Below are positions 47,936 to 57,172 of a DNA stretch of 64,000 nucleotides, in pieces. The translations under genes were made by a program, and so were the position numbers. The stretch spans positions 124,001 through 188,000 of the forward strand of contig CBDCAA010000007.1 of NCBI GenBank assembly GCA_965213855.1, given 5' to 3'. Source of the DNA: JBBROS01 sp965213855. Its GTDB lineage: Bacteria > Pseudomonadota > Alphaproteobacteria > Acetobacterales > Acetobacteraceae. The notes beneath the pieces were generated by a model. The model was given only the letters and a program-made list of their open reading frames with translations. It was not told the origin of the DNA and ran no database searches. The stretch's first letter is position 1. Every line of letters starts with the position of its first letter.

Positions 47936-50290
47936 ATGGAATACGAGCGCCGATTCAAGTTCCTGGTCTGCGCGCCGTCGTTCGACCCGGCGGATCTCGA
48001 CTGGGGGCGCCTCCAGGCGATCATCGCCGAGGTGGAGCGGCTGGGGTTCCAGGTCGTGGTCGCGCGCAGCACGGACGATGCGGAGCTGGCGATCCAGACG
48101 GATGCGGCGATCGGCTGCATGGTGGTGGACTGGGGCAAGCGCGGCATCCTGAGCAAGCCGGCGGGGCTGATCTCGCTGGTGCGCAAGCGTGGGCTCGAGA
48201 TGCCGGTGCTGATCCTGCTGCGGCGCAAGCGGCTCGAGGATATCCCGGTGGAGGTGCTGAACCATGTGGACGGCACGATCTTCCTGTCGGAGGAGACGCC
48301 GGAGTTCGTCGCGCGGAACCTGGCCAGCCGGCTGCGGAACTATGCGGCGACGTTGAAGACACCGTTCTTCGGCGCGCTGGTGGACTATGCCGAGCAGGGC
48401 AACCAGCTCTGGACCTGCCCGGGCCACAACGGCGGTGTGTTCTACAGCCGCAGCGCCATCGGCCGGATTTTCGTCGAGCACCTGGGGCCCGCGATCTTCC
48501 GCGACGACCTCGACAACTCCGTGCTGGAGCTGGGCGACCTGCTGACGCATGAGGGTCCGGCGCTGGCGGCGCAGATGGCGGCCGCGCGCATCTTCGGCGC
48601 CGAACGTACCTACTTCGTGCTGAACGGGACCTCGGCGTCGAACAAGATGGTGCTCGGCGCGCTGGTCGCCGAAGGCGACCTGGTGCTGTTCGACCGGAAC
48701 AACCACAAGGCCGCCCATCACGGCGCCCTTCTGATGGCGGGCGGGGTGCCGGTGTATCTGCCGAGCGACCGGAACACGTATGGGATGGTCGGGCCGATCG
48801 ACTTCGCCGCGCTCGACGAGAAGCGGTTGCGCCAGGCGATCCGCGACAACCCGCTGGTGAGCGACCCGGAGGCGTGGACCCGCGAGCGGCCGTTCCGCGT
48901 GGCCGTGATCGAGCAGTGCACGTATGACGGCACCATCTACGACGCGACGATGATCCTGCAGAAGCTCGGGCACCTGTGCGACTACATCCTGTTCGACGAG
49001 GCGTGGGCCGGCTTCATGAAGTTCCACCCGCTATTCCGCAAGCGGTTCGCGATGGGGTTGACGCCGCTGGGCGCCGATAGCCCGGGGATCATCGCCACGC
49101 AATCGACCCACAAGCAGCTTGCGAGCTTCAGCCAGGCGTCGCAGATCCACGTGCGGGACAACCACATCAAGGGGCAGCGTCGCCGGGTGGAGCACCGGCG
49201 GCTGAACGAGAGCGTGCTGCAACATGCCAGCACGTCGCCGTTCTATCCGCTGTTCGCCTCGTTGGACGTGGGCGCGCACATGATGAAGGGGCGCGCCGGA
49301 GAGGTGCTGTGGGACGACACGATCCGGCTCGGGATCGAGCTGCGGAAGAAGCTGCGGCTGGTCAAGCGCGAGTACGGGCAGACCGAGCGCGACCCGGCCC
49401 GGCGATGGTTCTTCGACCCGTTCGTGCCGCACATCGTGACCTATAACGGCGCCGAGACCGCGTGGGAGGACGTGCCGACGGACGAGCTGGCGAGCAACCC
49501 GGCGCATTGGGCGCTGTCGGGCAGCGACGACTGGCACGGGTTCCATGCCGTCCCGCCCGGCTTCGCGATGACCGACCCGAACAAGCTCACGTTGCTGATG
49601 CCGGGGTTCGACCGGGCAACGGGCGCCTACGAGGACCATGGCATACCGGCGCCGTTGCTGGCGGAGTACCTGCGCGAGAACCGGATCGTGTGCGAGAAGA
49701 ACGACCTGCACAGCATCCTCTTCCTGCTCACCCCTGGGGTCGAGAGCAGCAAGGCCGGCACGCTGCTGAGCTGGCTGGTGACGTTCAAGCGCCTGCATGA
49801 CGAGAATGCGCGGCTGCAGGACGTGATCCCCGGCTTCGTGCGGCGGCGCCCGGGGCGCTATCATGGGCTCGGGTTGCGGGACCTGTGCGGGCAGATGCAT
49901 CGGTTCTACCGCGATGCCGGGGTGAGCACGTTGCAGCGCCAGCAGTTTGAGGCCGCGCACCTGCCCGAGCTGGCGATGACGCCGCACGACGCGGCCCGCA
50001 TGCTGGTGCGCAACCAGGTCGATTTCCTGCCGATCGACGAGGTGGCGGGCCGGATCGCGGCCACCTTGATGCTGGTGTATCCGCCGGGGATCGCGGTGAT
50101 CGTTCCGGGGGAGCGGCTCGGCGGACGGGCGGCGCCGATGATCGACTACCTGCTCGCCTTCCAGCACGCGGAAAACGAGTTCCCGGGGCTGGGGACGGAG
50201 ATCCAGGGGGTGTATCGCGAGCCCAAGACGGACGGTGCCGTGCGATACCACACCTATGTCGTGCAGGATGAACGGTTGCCACAACGCTGA
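47936..50290 (+). CDS. Orn/Lys/Arg decarboxylase, PLP-dependent (fold type I)
   Basis: 784 residues, the size of the inducible basic amino acid decarboxylases. The N-terminal wing domain (about 1-140) precedes the PLP domain with WTCPGHNGGVFYSRS, NGTSASNKMVLGAL, DRNNHKAAHHGALL, FDEAWAGFMKFHP and the PLP lysine Lys393 in STHKQLASFSQAS. The C-terminal domain ends near FPGLGTEIQGVY. Whether ornithine, arginine or lysine is used cannot be told. It makes polyamines or consumes acid. ATG at 47936 after GAGGACGGTCC. No antiporter gene is adjacent. Confidence 0.93.
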   Translation: MEYERRFKFLVCAPSFDPADLDWGRLQAIIAEVERLGFQVVVARSTDDAELAIQTDAAIGCMVVDWGKRGILSKPAGLISLVRKRGLEMPVLILLRRKRLEDIPVEVLNHVDGTIFLSEETPEFVARNLASRLRNYAATLKTPFFGALVDYAEQGNQLWTCPGHNGGVFYSRSAIGRIFVEHLGPAIFRDDLDNSVLELGDLLTHEGPALAAQMAAARIFGAERTYFVLNGTSASNKMVLGALVAEGDLVLFDRNNHKAAHHGALLMAGGVPVYLPSDRNTYGMVGPIDFAALDEKRLRQAIRDNPLVSDPEAWTRERPFRVAVIEQCTYDGTIYDATMILQKLGHLCDYILFDEAWAGFMKFHPLFRKRFAMGLTPLGADSPGIIATQSTHKQLASFSQASQIHVRDNHIKGQRRRVEHRRLNESVLQHASTSPFYPLFASLDVGAHMMKGRAGEVLWDDTIRLGIELRKKLRLVKREYGQTERDPARRWFFDPFVPHIVTYNGAETAWEDVPTDELASNPAHWALSGSDDWHGFHAVPPGFAMTDPNKLTLLMPGFDRATGAYEDHGIPAPLLAEYLRENRIVCEKNDLHSILFLLTPGVESSKAGTLLSWLVTFKRLHDENARLQDVIPGFVRRRPGRYHGLGLRDLCGQMHRFYRDAGVSTLQRQQFEAAHLPELAMTPHDAARMLVRNQVDFLPIDEVAGRIAATLMLVYPPGIAVIVPGERLGGRAAPMIDYLLAFQHAENEFPGLGTEIQGVYREPKTDGAVRYHTYVVQDERLPQR

Positions 50291-50490
50291 TCATCCCGAC
50301 GCGAGATGCGGCAAAGCTAAGCTGGCCCTAACGAGATTTCACGCTGAGCGCGTTTCATCCGGATATTTGCGTGCACTCGATGGGGTGGGCGGCGGGCAAT
50401 CATCAAGGAGTCGTTAACATTGCGCATTTTTGGTAGCATTTCCTAACGGATGTCGATAAAAAGGAGCAGTTCCAGGATGTGAGGTGCTCC
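50291..50490. other. AT-richer upstream region of the PEP-CTERM gene
   Basis: 200 bases, markedly richer in A and T than the rest of the window (gttaacattgcgcattttt, tgtcgataaaaaggagc). It probably holds the promoter of the PEP-CTERM gene, but no hexamer pair is convincing. No gene is seen. Confidence 0.4.
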
Positions 50491-51153
50491 GTGACCCGTT
50501 CGTCTCTCGCTGCCGTCGCCGCACTCAGCCTTTTGGTCAGCGCAGGCGCTGCACAGGCTACGATCATCACAACCGTCACGCCGAGCACGACGGCTCCGGC
50601 CAGCGGCATGAAAACGACCTACACGGGCGTGACGACGCTGACGTTCGACCCCGGCACAGCGGTGCCGAGCCAGTTGACCGGCGGTGTCGTCGTGAACGGG
50701 ACCAGTCAGTTCCAGTTTGCTGCGCCGAACGGCGACACCTCGAACTTCTTCGCCGTGGGTGGGCCGCCGAGCTACATCGGGTCCGCGACGTTCAAGCCGG
50801 GCACGACCGAGAACTACCTCGGTCTGTACTGGGGCTCGATCGACGCCTACAACACGATCACGTTCTCCTTGGGCGGATCGACGGTCGGCTCGTTCACCGG
50901 GGCGGCGTTCCCGCCGTCGAACGGCAGCCAGTCCTCGGCGGGCAGCAACGAGTTCGTCGACTTCGTGTTCAGCACGGGCGGCTACGACCAGGTGACGTTC
51001 TCGACCACGACGGCGAACCTCGAGTTCGACAACCTGGCCTTCGGGACGGTCACGCCGATCATCTCCGGAACGCCGGTGCCGGAGCCGGCGTCGATCGCGC
51101 TGCTCGGCATGGGCGTGATCGCGATGGGTGGCCTGGTTCGCCGCCGCGCCTGA
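50491..51153 (+). CDS. PEP-CTERM sorting domain protein
   Basis: 220 residues. A signal peptide (SLAAVAALSLLVSAGAAQA) leads to a Thr/Ser/Gly-rich body likely of beta structure (TTYTGVTTLTFDPGT, FFAVGGPPSYIG, NYLGLYWGSIDAYNTITF). The C-terminus has VPEPASIALLGMGVIAMGGLVRRRA in three parts: the PEP motif, a hydrophobic helix and a basic tail (VPEPAS, IALLGMGVIAMGGL, RRRA). Such proteins are cut by exosortase and tied to exopolysaccharide. No exosortase (epsH/xrtA) gene is in the window. The GTG at 50491 is preferred to one at 50479 because GAGGTG lies upstream. Confidence 0.86.
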   Translation: MTRSSLAAVAALSLLVSAGAAQATIITTVTPSTTAPASGMKTTYTGVTTLTFDPGTAVPSQLTGGVVVNGTSQFQFAAPNGDTSNFFAVGGPPSYIGSATFKPGTTENYLGLYWGSIDAYNTITFSLGGSTVGSFTGAAFPPSNGSQSSAGSNEFVDFVFSTGGYDQVTFSTTTANLEFDNLAFGTVTPIISGTPVPEPASIALLGMGVIAMGGLVRRRA

Positions 51154-51160
51154 CGACCAT

Positions 51161-51192
51161 CCTGCTCGCCTCCTGCAAGGGAGGCGAGCAGG
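51161..51192 (+). terminator. strong hairpin after the PEP-CTERM gene
   Basis: A 13-base perfect stem (cctgctcgcctcc with ggaggcgagcagg) encloses a 6-base loop, starting eight bases after the stop. No T-run follows, so it may stop transcription with help or protect the mRNA end. Confidence 0.65.
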
Positions 51193-51450
51193 ACCTCGAT
51201 CGTCCTGGGCTGACCCGGACTGTCCGCGCAGTCACGCTACCCCACTATCCGGTCGAGCCAATCCTGTCGGCAACAGGCCAGCACCGTCCCACTATCGTGG
51301 TGAAGGCCTGTGCGGTCATAGCCTACTCGGAACAAGTCCGAGCATGACGCACTCTCTTCCCTTTTAAAGAAGTCCTTCTTCGGCGAGGCCGGCGTTGGGC
51401 ACGGTCCGGCGCAGGCTGGTCCCGATCCAGCGCCACCCCATCTTACGGCC
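51193..51450. other. spacer upstream of the cytochrome P450 gene
   Basis: 258 bases without a supported gene. A small inverted repeat ctcgga-acaag-tccgag (about 51330-51346) and a cluster of agaagtccttct are present. A minus-strand frame crossing this spacer (51237-51530) runs into the P450 gene and lacks motifs, so it was not called. Confidence 0.35.
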
Positions 51451-52806
51451 ATGCCGCTCGCTCTTCCGGCTCCGCCGGTCACGGCGCGGGTCCGCTCCCA
51501 GCTCGAATCGTTCATGGTGTTACGGCGCAACCCGCTCGAGCTGTGGGGCGAGCGGGCCTATGCCGAGCCGGTGCTGGCGGGGCGGTTCTTCGGGCGCGAC
51601 CAGTTCCTGCTGAACGATCCCGCCGCGATCCGCCACGTGATGGTGGACAACACGGCCAATTACGGACGCAGCCCCGGGACCAAGCGGGTCTTGCGCCCGG
51701 TGTTCGGCGAAGGATTGCTGCTGGCGGAAGGCGCGGCCTGGCGGCACCAACGCCGGACGATCGCGCCCGCCTTGGCGCCGCGCACGATGGCGCTGCTCGC
51801 GCGGCACGTGGTCGAGGCCTGCGCGGCCAAGGAGACCGAGCTGCTCGGCCTTGCCGGGCGGCCGGTCGAGCTGCTGCCGCACCTGCAGGGGCTGGCGCTG
51901 ACGATCGCGGCACGCTCGATGGTCTCGCTCGATGCGACCGGCTTCGCGGGCGAACTTCGGGAACTACTTGTCCGCTACGCCCCGCACGCCCAGCCTGGCC
52001 TGCTGGATCTGCTGCTGCCGGCCGGCGTCGCCACCCCGGCGGACCGGCGCCGTGCCGCGTTCCGCCGGGACTGGTTGGCCCTGTTCGACCGCGTGATCGA
52101 TGCGCGCGAGCGCCAGGCGGCCGACAACGACACGCCGCGGGACCTGTTCGACCTGCTGCGGACCGCCGAAGATCCCGAGACCGGCGCCCGCTTCTCGCGC
52201 GCGGCGCTGCGGGACGAGGTCGCGACGATGATCCTGGCCGGGCACGAGACGACGGCGGTGACGCTGTTCTGGTCCTGCTGGCTGGCGGCGCGGTTGCCCG
52301 AGCACGCCGACCGGATCGCGGCCGAAGCCGCCCCGCTGGATCTTTCGGCCGGGCACGCCGCTCGTGCGATCGCGTCCCTGCCCTACACGCGTGCCTTCAT
52401 CGACGAGGCGCTCCGCCTGTATCCGCCCGCCTTCATGATCGTGCGCCAGGCGCTCGGCGCCGACACGCTGCCGGGCGGCCAGGCGATCGGTCGGGGCGCC
52501 GTGCTCAGCGTCGCCCCTTGGGTGCTGCACCGCCACACCGGCTTGTGGGACCGGCCGGGCGTGTTCGATCCGGACCGGTTCCTGCCGGGCCGCACCCCGC
52601 CCCCACGATATGCCTACATGCCGTTCGGCGCCGGGCCGCGGATCTGCGTGGGCGCCCAGTTCGCGATCACCGAGGCGGTGATCGTGCTTGCCCGGTTACT
52701 TCGGCTGGTGCGGCCGCGCTTCTCGGGCAGCGGCCACGTCGTCCCGCGGGGGATGGTGACGACGCAGCCGGATCGCCCGGTCCGCTTCATCCTCGATCCG
52801 CGCTGA
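51451..52806 (+). CDS. cytochrome P450
   Basis: 451 residues. The oxygen-binding I helix is AGHETTAVTLFW, the K helix ExxR is FIDEALRLYPP, and the heme loop FGAGPRICVG carries the iron-ligand Cys399. FxPxRF-like sequence is DPDRFLPGR. There is no membrane anchor, as for soluble bacterial P450s. The AWRHQRRTIAPAL segment fits the CYP102/CYP4-like branch. Substrate and redox partner are unknown; no ferredoxin is adjacent. Confidence 0.94.
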   Translation: MPLALPAPPVTARVRSQLESFMVLRRNPLELWGERAYAEPVLAGRFFGRDQFLLNDPAAIRHVMVDNTANYGRSPGTKRVLRPVFGEGLLLAEGAAWRHQRRTIAPALAPRTMALLARHVVEACAAKETELLGLAGRPVELLPHLQGLALTIAARSMVSLDATGFAGELRELLVRYAPHAQPGLLDLLLPAGVATPADRRRAAFRRDWLALFDRVIDARERQAADNDTPRDLFDLLRTAEDPETGARFSRAALRDEVATMILAGHETTAVTLFWSCWLAARLPEHADRIAAEAAPLDLSAGHAARAIASLPYTRAFIDEALRLYPPAFMIVRQALGADTLPGGQAIGRGAVLSVAPWVLHRHTGLWDRPGVFDPDRFLPGRTPPPRYAYMPFGAGPRICVGAQFAITEAVIVLARLLRLVRPRFSGSGHVVPRGMVTTQPDRPVRFILDPR

Positions 52807-52823
52807 GCGGGGGCGTGGGCCGA

Positions 52824-53375
52824 TCAGCCCGCGGCGGAGGCGGCGCCTTGGGCGGCGAGCTTCTTGACCTCGTCCAGCGCTTCGGTGAAGCGCTTGTTCA
52901 GCATCTCCACGGCCTCGCCGTTCGCGCGCTGGATGAGGTCCGCCAGCTCGCGGATGTGGGCGACGGCCCGCTCGTAGGAGGTCTTGAGCATCTCGGCCTG
53001 GCGGGCTGCCTTCACCTGCGGGCTTTCGGGGCTGGCCATCTCGCGCATGCTCTCCGTCATCTCGGACATGGTCTGCTGCATGATCTCCATGTGGCGCTTG
53101 GCGACGGTCTGCGCCCCTTCGAGCGCCACCCGGTTCGCAGCGGAGAGCACTTCCATGTTGCGGCGCTGCATCTGCAGGAAGGTGTCCATGCCGCCCATGC
53201 CGGGCATCTTCATGTCGGCGAACAGCTTGGAGAACTCCTGCATGCCGGCCATGCTCTTTTCCATCATTTGGCGCCCCATGTCCTGCGCCGTGGAGGTTGC
53301 GTGCTGCATGCCCGAAGCCATGCTTTCGGCCGACTCGGTCATGGCGCGGTGAGCGTGTTCGGATTGGTCGGACAT
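52824..53375 (-). CDS. phasin family protein
   Basis: 183 residues, mostly helical, Met-rich. SGMQHATSTAQDMGRQMMEK, then KLFADMKMPGM, NMEVLSAANRVALEGAQTVAKRHMEIMQQTM and SYERAVAHIRELADLIQRANGEAVEMLNKRF (in pieces) match phasins that coat polyhydroxyalkanoate granules. A PHA synthase is not in the window. The ATG at 53375 has AAGGAG upstream. It converges on the P450 gene with an 18-base gap. Confidence 0.87.
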   Translation of the reverse strand: MSDQSEHAHRAMTESAESMASGMQHATSTAQDMGRQMMEKSMAGMQEFSKLFADMKMPGMGGMDTFLQMQRRNMEVLSAANRVALEGAQTVAKRHMEIMQQTMSEMTESMREMASPESPQVKAARQAEMLKTSYERAVAHIRELADLIQRANGEAVEMLNKRFTEALDEVKKLAAQGAASAAG

Positions 53376-53409
53376 GGCTTTTCTCCTTCGGGGTGCGTCG
53401 GTGCCCGCG

Positions 53410-54147
53410 CTATAGCATGGGCGCCTGATCGGCGGCAGGCCCGTCGTCGGGGTCGACCGGCGGGGTCGTGACGGCCGCGCCGGCCACGGCCAGCCGCGCG
53501 GCCTCCGTGTCGTCCGGGTACTCGGCCGTTTCGGGCACAGCCGGGTCGGGCACAGCCGGGTCGGGCGCGGCCGGCTCCTCGGGCCGGCGCCCCGGTAAGG
53601 TGCGCTCCGCCTGGAGCGCCTTGTCGAGCGCCCGGTCCACGGCAGCCATCGTCGCGGCCATGTCGGCGCTCTCGTCGGTCTGCCAGGCCCGCAACGCGTA
53701 GCCCCACAGGACACCGGCCCCCTGCACGCGCAATCCGCCCACGGCGCCCGCGGTCGGAACGCCAGCGGCCTCCAGCAGCCACCGCATGCTCCGCAGGGTG
53801 GCAGCCCACAGCAGCAGCACCGTCCCTGGATCGGTCCGCAGCGCCTCCATCAGCGCCAGCACGCCCATCCGATGCGCCTGCAGCGCGTCGAACCGGGACA
53901 TGACGAGGTCGAACAGCCGTTCGCGCGGTAGGCCGGCCGGCGGCGCGCCGGCCAGCGCGGCCTGGTCTGCGATGACCCCGAACCGGAGCAGGAAGGCCAT
54001 CTTGTCGGGGAAGCGCACGCGAAGCCGGGCCAGGTCCAGCCCGGCGTCCCGTGCCGCGCCGACCAGGGTCGTCTCCCGCCAGCCAACCAACCCCGCCGAC
54101 TCAAAGACGGCGGTCACCACGGCCTTGTCGAATTCGTTGGTATCCAT
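53410..54147 (-). CDS. TetR-like transcriptional regulator
   Basis: 245 residues. The N-terminal helix-turn-helix resembles TetR (TAVFESAGLVGWRETTLVGAARDAGLDLARLR, here given as GWRETTLVGAARDAG and RFPDKMAFLLRFG). The middle is helical, and the last 45 residues are Pro/Asp/Ala-rich with a short repeat (PDPAVPDPAVPETAEY). It lies 34 bases upstream of the phasin gene on the same strand and may control it. A COQ9-like identity was considered because of overall shape but the C-terminal domain is not convincing. ATG at 54147. Confidence 0.68.
   Translation of the reverse strand: MDTNEFDKAVVTAVFESAGLVGWRETTLVGAARDAGLDLARLRVRFPDKMAFLLRFGVIADQAALAGAPPAGLPRERLFDLVMSRFDALQAHRMGVLALMEALRTDPGTVLLLWAATLRSMRWLLEAAGVPTAGAVGGLRVQGAGVLWGYALRAWQTDESADMAATMAAVDRALDKALQAERTLPGRRPEEPAAPDPAVPDPAVPETAEYPDDTEAARLAVAGAAVTTPPVDPDDGPAADQAPML
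53531..53575. repeat. 15-base tandem repeat in the TetR-like gene
   Basis: tcgggcacagccggg occurs at 53531-53545 and 53546-53560, with a diverged third copy at 53561-53575. It encodes PDPAV units in the disordered C-terminal tail. Confidence 0.8.
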
Positions 54148-54201
54148 GCCGCCCACATAGCACCGTTGCGGCGCGATAGAAGAGGCGCCTGGCCGCCCGC
54201 G

Positions 54202-55005
54202 CTAGCCTCCGAGCTCGCGCGACCGCACCGTCGCCGCCTCGATCGCGCGCGGCACCAGGGCCGGCCAGGCATCGGCCGCCATCAACACCGCGAGAGCCCG
54301 CTCGGTCGTCCCCTGAGGCGACGTGACGGCGACCCGCAGGACCGCGGACGCCTCGCTGCTTGCCGCCAACAGGGCTCCGGACCCGGCGATGGTCGACCGG
54401 GCCAACTGCTGGGCCAGAGACGGACTCAAGCCCTGGGCGAGCCCAGCCTGTTCCAGCAGCTCTGCCAATAGGAAGACGTAGGCCGGGCCGCCACCGGAGA
54501 TCGCCGTCACCGGGTCGATCAGCGCCTCGTCGTCGACCCAGGCGACCTCGCCGACCGAGGCCAGGAGCGCGTCGGCGAGATGGCGCTGGGCCGTTGTGAC
54601 GGCGGGACCGGGGAACGCGACCGTGATGCCGCGCCGGATCGCCGCAGGCGTGTTCGGCATCGCCCGCACGACCGCGGCATCCGCGCCCAGGGCCTGCCGC
54701 ATGCCGCCGATGGTTTTGCCGGCCATGATCGAGATGAACAGCGCGGGGGCGAACCGCGCCGCGAGCGGCAGGACGGCGGCGGCCTGCTGCGGCTTTACTG
54801 CGAGGACGACGCAGGCTGGGGTGAATCCGGCCGGCGCCGCATCGACCGAGGGCACCACCGTCACGTTCGGACCAGCCAGGGCCGCCGCGCCCGGCGAGGG
54901 ATCGGCGACCACGACGGCCGACGCGCCGCCCTCGAGCCAGCCGGACAGCATGGCGCCACCCATCTTGCCCCCGCCCACCAGCAAGAGCGGCGGCAGCCGC
55001 GACAT
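54202..55005 (-). CDS. proC: pyrroline-5-carboxylate reductase
   Basis: Last enzyme of proline synthesis. 267 residues. The dinucleotide fold start is LLLVGGGKMGGAMLSGW, then VVLAVKPQQ, MPNTPAAIRRGITV, and the conserved signature VTAISGGGPAYVFLLAELLEQAGLAQGL (in pieces) followed by VTSPQGTT. It starts three bases after the YbjN gene stop, so the two are co-transcribed. ATG at 55005. Confidence 0.96.
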   Translation of the reverse strand: MSRLPPLLLVGGGKMGGAMLSGWLEGGASAVVVADPSPGAAALAGPNVTVVPSVDAAPAGFTPACVVLAVKPQQAAAVLPLAARFAPALFISIMAGKTIGGMRQALGADAAVVRAMPNTPAAIRRGITVAFPGPAVTTAQRHLADALLASVGEVAWVDDEALIDPVTAISGGGPAYVFLLAELLEQAGLAQGLSPSLAQQLARSTIAGSGALLAASSEASAVLRVAVTSPQGTTERALAVLMAADAWPALVPRAIEAATVRSRELGG

Positions 55006-55008
55006 GCC

Positions 55009-55515
55009 TTATGCCTCGCCGACGCACTCCAGCATGGCGGCCTGAAGGGCCTCGGCGGGGGTCTTGCCGCCCCAGAGGACGAACTGGAACGCGGGGTAGA
55101 ACCGCTCGCACTCGGTGATGGCGATATCGACCATGTCCTCAAGGCTTTCGGCGCTGGCGCCGGGGGCGCCGCGGAGCAGCACCGCGTGACGGAACACGGG
55201 CATGCCGTCGTCGCTGTCCATGCCGAAATGGCCGATCCAGAGCTTCTCGTTGGCAAGGCTGAGCAACTCATACAGCGCGGCGCGGCGCTTCTCCGGCACC
55301 TTCATGTCGAACGCGCACGTGAAGTGCATGGCGCTGATCTCGTTGGACCAGCAGAAATAGAGGCCATAGGTGCACCACTGGCCCGGGGCTTCGGCGGCCA
55401 TCTCGGCCTCCGTATGGCGCTCGAAAGCCCAGTCGTTGGCGGCGACGACCTGCTCCATGATGTCGAGGGGATTGGCGGCGGTGTCCGGCGATGCGGTGCC
55501 GAGGGCTGCAGACAT
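55009..55515 (-). CDS. YbjN-domain protein
   Basis: 168 residues of the YbjN/type III chaperone-like fold. NDWAFERHTEAEMAAEAPGQWCTYGLYFCWSNEISAMHFTCAFDMKVPEKRRAALYELLSLANEKLWIGHF is shared with alphaproteobacterial YbjN proteins usually found next to proC (markers: FCWSNEISAMHF and NEKLWIGHF). The function is unknown; a link to stress tolerance is reported for E. coli YbjN. ATG at 55515 with GGGGAG upstream. Confidence 0.88.
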   Translation of the reverse strand: MSAALGTASPDTAANPLDIMEQVVAANDWAFERHTEAEMAAEAPGQWCTYGLYFCWSNEISAMHFTCAFDMKVPEKRRAALYELLSLANEKLWIGHFGMDSDDGMPVFRHAVLLRGAPGASAESLEDMVDIAITECERFYPAFQFVLWGGKTPAEALQAAMLECVGEA

Positions 55516-55655
55516 GCGGGTCTCCCCAAGGTTGAAGCCATGTCACGGAGCCGCATCCGGCGCGCCCCGCCGAGGTGACACTAACGTCGCGAATCCAGAG
55601 ACAGCAAGCGTCTCGGCCAGCCGGCTCCGAAGACGGTCGAGTGTGGGTCCCTAAG

Positions 55656-56111
55656 CTATGCCAGCGGATCCGGGCTTAACCCGGTCCCGGGGGCGCCCGG
55701 GCCGCTGCCGCTTCCGGTGCCCGCGCCAAGGCCTGCGCCGGTGCCAGTGTGCGGGGCGAAGGCGCTCATCGCGTCCGCCTCGGCCGTGGATGGCTGCGAG
55801 GGGCTGCTTGCCGGGGTGGCTGCCTTCAAGGAAGCGACCTGCGCCTCGAGCGCCATCAGCCGCGACCGCATGACCTCGAGCTCCAGCCCGGCCAGGCGCT
55901 TGTCCAGCGCTTCCTGGCCGGTCCGCGCAGCGGCCGCCATCTCCTGCACCGCCTCGAGGTCCTCCCGCTTGACCAGGTCGAGCTTGCGGATCGCCTCGTC
56001 GACGCGGGCGCGGATGGTGCTCTCGACCTCCTCGCGCATGCCGGCCAGGGCCGAGAACGCGCCGCCCGCCACGCCGGCCAGGTCGTCGAAGAATTTGGGT
56101 CGATCAGCCAT
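55656..56111 (-). CDS. ubiK: ubiquinone biosynthesis accessory factor UbiK (YqiC/BMFP family)
   Basis: 151 residues. MADRPKFFDDLAGVAGGAFSALAGMREEVE and RVDEAIRKLDLVKREDLEAVQEMAA match the family; a coiled coil follows (ALDKRLAGLELEVM). The C-terminal Gly/Ser/Pro-rich tail (about 105-151) is disordered. UbiK helps assemble the ubiquinone complex around lipids in E. coli. ATG at 56111; the longer upstream frame is not supported. It is divergent from hldD with 86 bases between. Confidence 0.88.
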   Translation of the reverse strand: MADRPKFFDDLAGVAGGAFSALAGMREEVESTIRARVDEAIRKLDLVKREDLEAVQEMAAAARTGQEALDKRLAGLELEVMRSRLMALEAQVASLKAATPASSPSQPSTAEADAMSAFAPHTGTGAGLGAGTGSGSGPGAPGTGLSPDPLA

Positions 56112-56197
56112 GGGATGCTCCCTCGTCAACTCGACACGCCATGTGATGCGCCATACTGCGCTTTGCCAGCGGCATCGTCGCACATATAAGCCGGGCC

Positions 56198-57172
56198 ATG
56201 ATCCTCATCACCGGCGGCGCCGGCTTCATCGGCAGCAACCTGCACGCCGCCCTGCATGCGCGCGGCCAGGCTGCGATCGTGGTCGATTGGCTTGGCGACG
56301 GCGAGAAGTGGCGCAACCTCGCGTCCCATCCGCCGGCGCGGCTGATCCGCCCCGAACAGCTCGAGGCGTTCCTCGGCACCGGGCCCAAGATCGACCTTGT
56401 GTATCACTTGGGCGCCATCAGCGAGACGACGGCGACGGACGGGGACTTGGTCTGGCAGACCAACGTCGAGCTGTCCTGGCGGTTGTGGGAGTGGTGCGCC
56501 GGCGCCGGGGCGCGGTTCGTCTATGCCAGCTCCGCCGCCACCTACGGCGACGGGGCCCACGGCTTCGACGACGATCCGGCGGCGCTCGCGTCGCTGCGCC
56601 CCTTGAACCTGTACGGCTGGACCAAGCACGCCTTCGACCGCCGCGTGCAGGCGGCCGTGGCCAGCGGCGCGCCCACGCCGGTGCAGTGGGCCGGGGTCAA
56701 GTTCTTCAACGTGTTCGGGCCGAATGAATACCACAAGGGGCCGATGGTCTCTGTGGTGAAGGTGAAGTACGACGAGGTGGCGGCCGGGCATCCGCCGCGC
56801 CTGTTCGTCAGCGACCGGGCCGACGTGCCCGACGGGGAGCAGCGGCGAGACTTCATCTGGGTGGGCGACGTCGTCGACGTGTTGCTCTGGCTGGGGGACA
56901 CGCCCGCGGTCTCAGGGCTATTCAACCTCGGCACCGGCCAGGCGCGCAGCTACAACGACCTTGCGGCCGCGGTGTGCGACGCGCTCGGCGTGCCCCGCAT
57001 CATCGAGTTCATCCCGATGCCGGCCGCGCTGCATGGGCAATACCAGTCCTTCACCCAGGCCCGCATGGACCGTCTTCGCGCTGCCGGCTACCCCGGGCAG
57101 TGGACGCCGCTCGAGGACGGCATCCACCGCTACATCGGGACCTACCTGGCCACCGGAGCGCCCTACGCATGA
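56198..57172 (+). CDS. hldD: ADP-L-glycero-D-manno-heptose 6-epimerase
   Basis: Makes the heptose donor for the lipopolysaccharide inner core. 324 residues. MILITGGAGFIGSNLHAALHARG is the NADP fold start; YHLGAISETTATDGD, SSAATYGDG and the catalytic Tyr-Lys in NLYGWTKHAFD match RfaD/HldD, as do KFFNVFGPNEYHKG and RRDFIWVGDV. ATG at 56198. It overlaps lgt by four bases (ATGA), so an envelope operon is likely. Confidence 0.96.
   Translation: MILITGGAGFIGSNLHAALHARGQAAIVVDWLGDGEKWRNLASHPPARLIRPEQLEAFLGTGPKIDLVYHLGAISETTATDGDLVWQTNVELSWRLWEWCAGAGARFVYASSAATYGDGAHGFDDDPAALASLRPLNLYGWTKHAFDRRVQAAVASGAPTPVQWAGVKFFNVFGPNEYHKGPMVSVVKVKYDEVAAGHPPRLFVSDRADVPDGEQRRDFIWVGDVVDVLLWLGDTPAVSGLFNLGTGQARSYNDLAAAVCDALGVPRIIEFIPMPAALHGQYQSFTQARMDRLRAAGYPGQWTPLEDGIHRYIGTYLATGAPYA

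Noticed and set aside
51237..51530. 97-codon minus-strand frame upstream of and into the P450 gene
   Set aside because: Overlaps a well-supported gene and shows no signal peptide or domain.
53410..54147. COQ9 identity for the TetR-like protein, given UbiK nearby
   Set aside because: Only the helix-turn-helix-like N-terminus matches; the lipid-binding C-terminal features of COQ9 could not be recognised.
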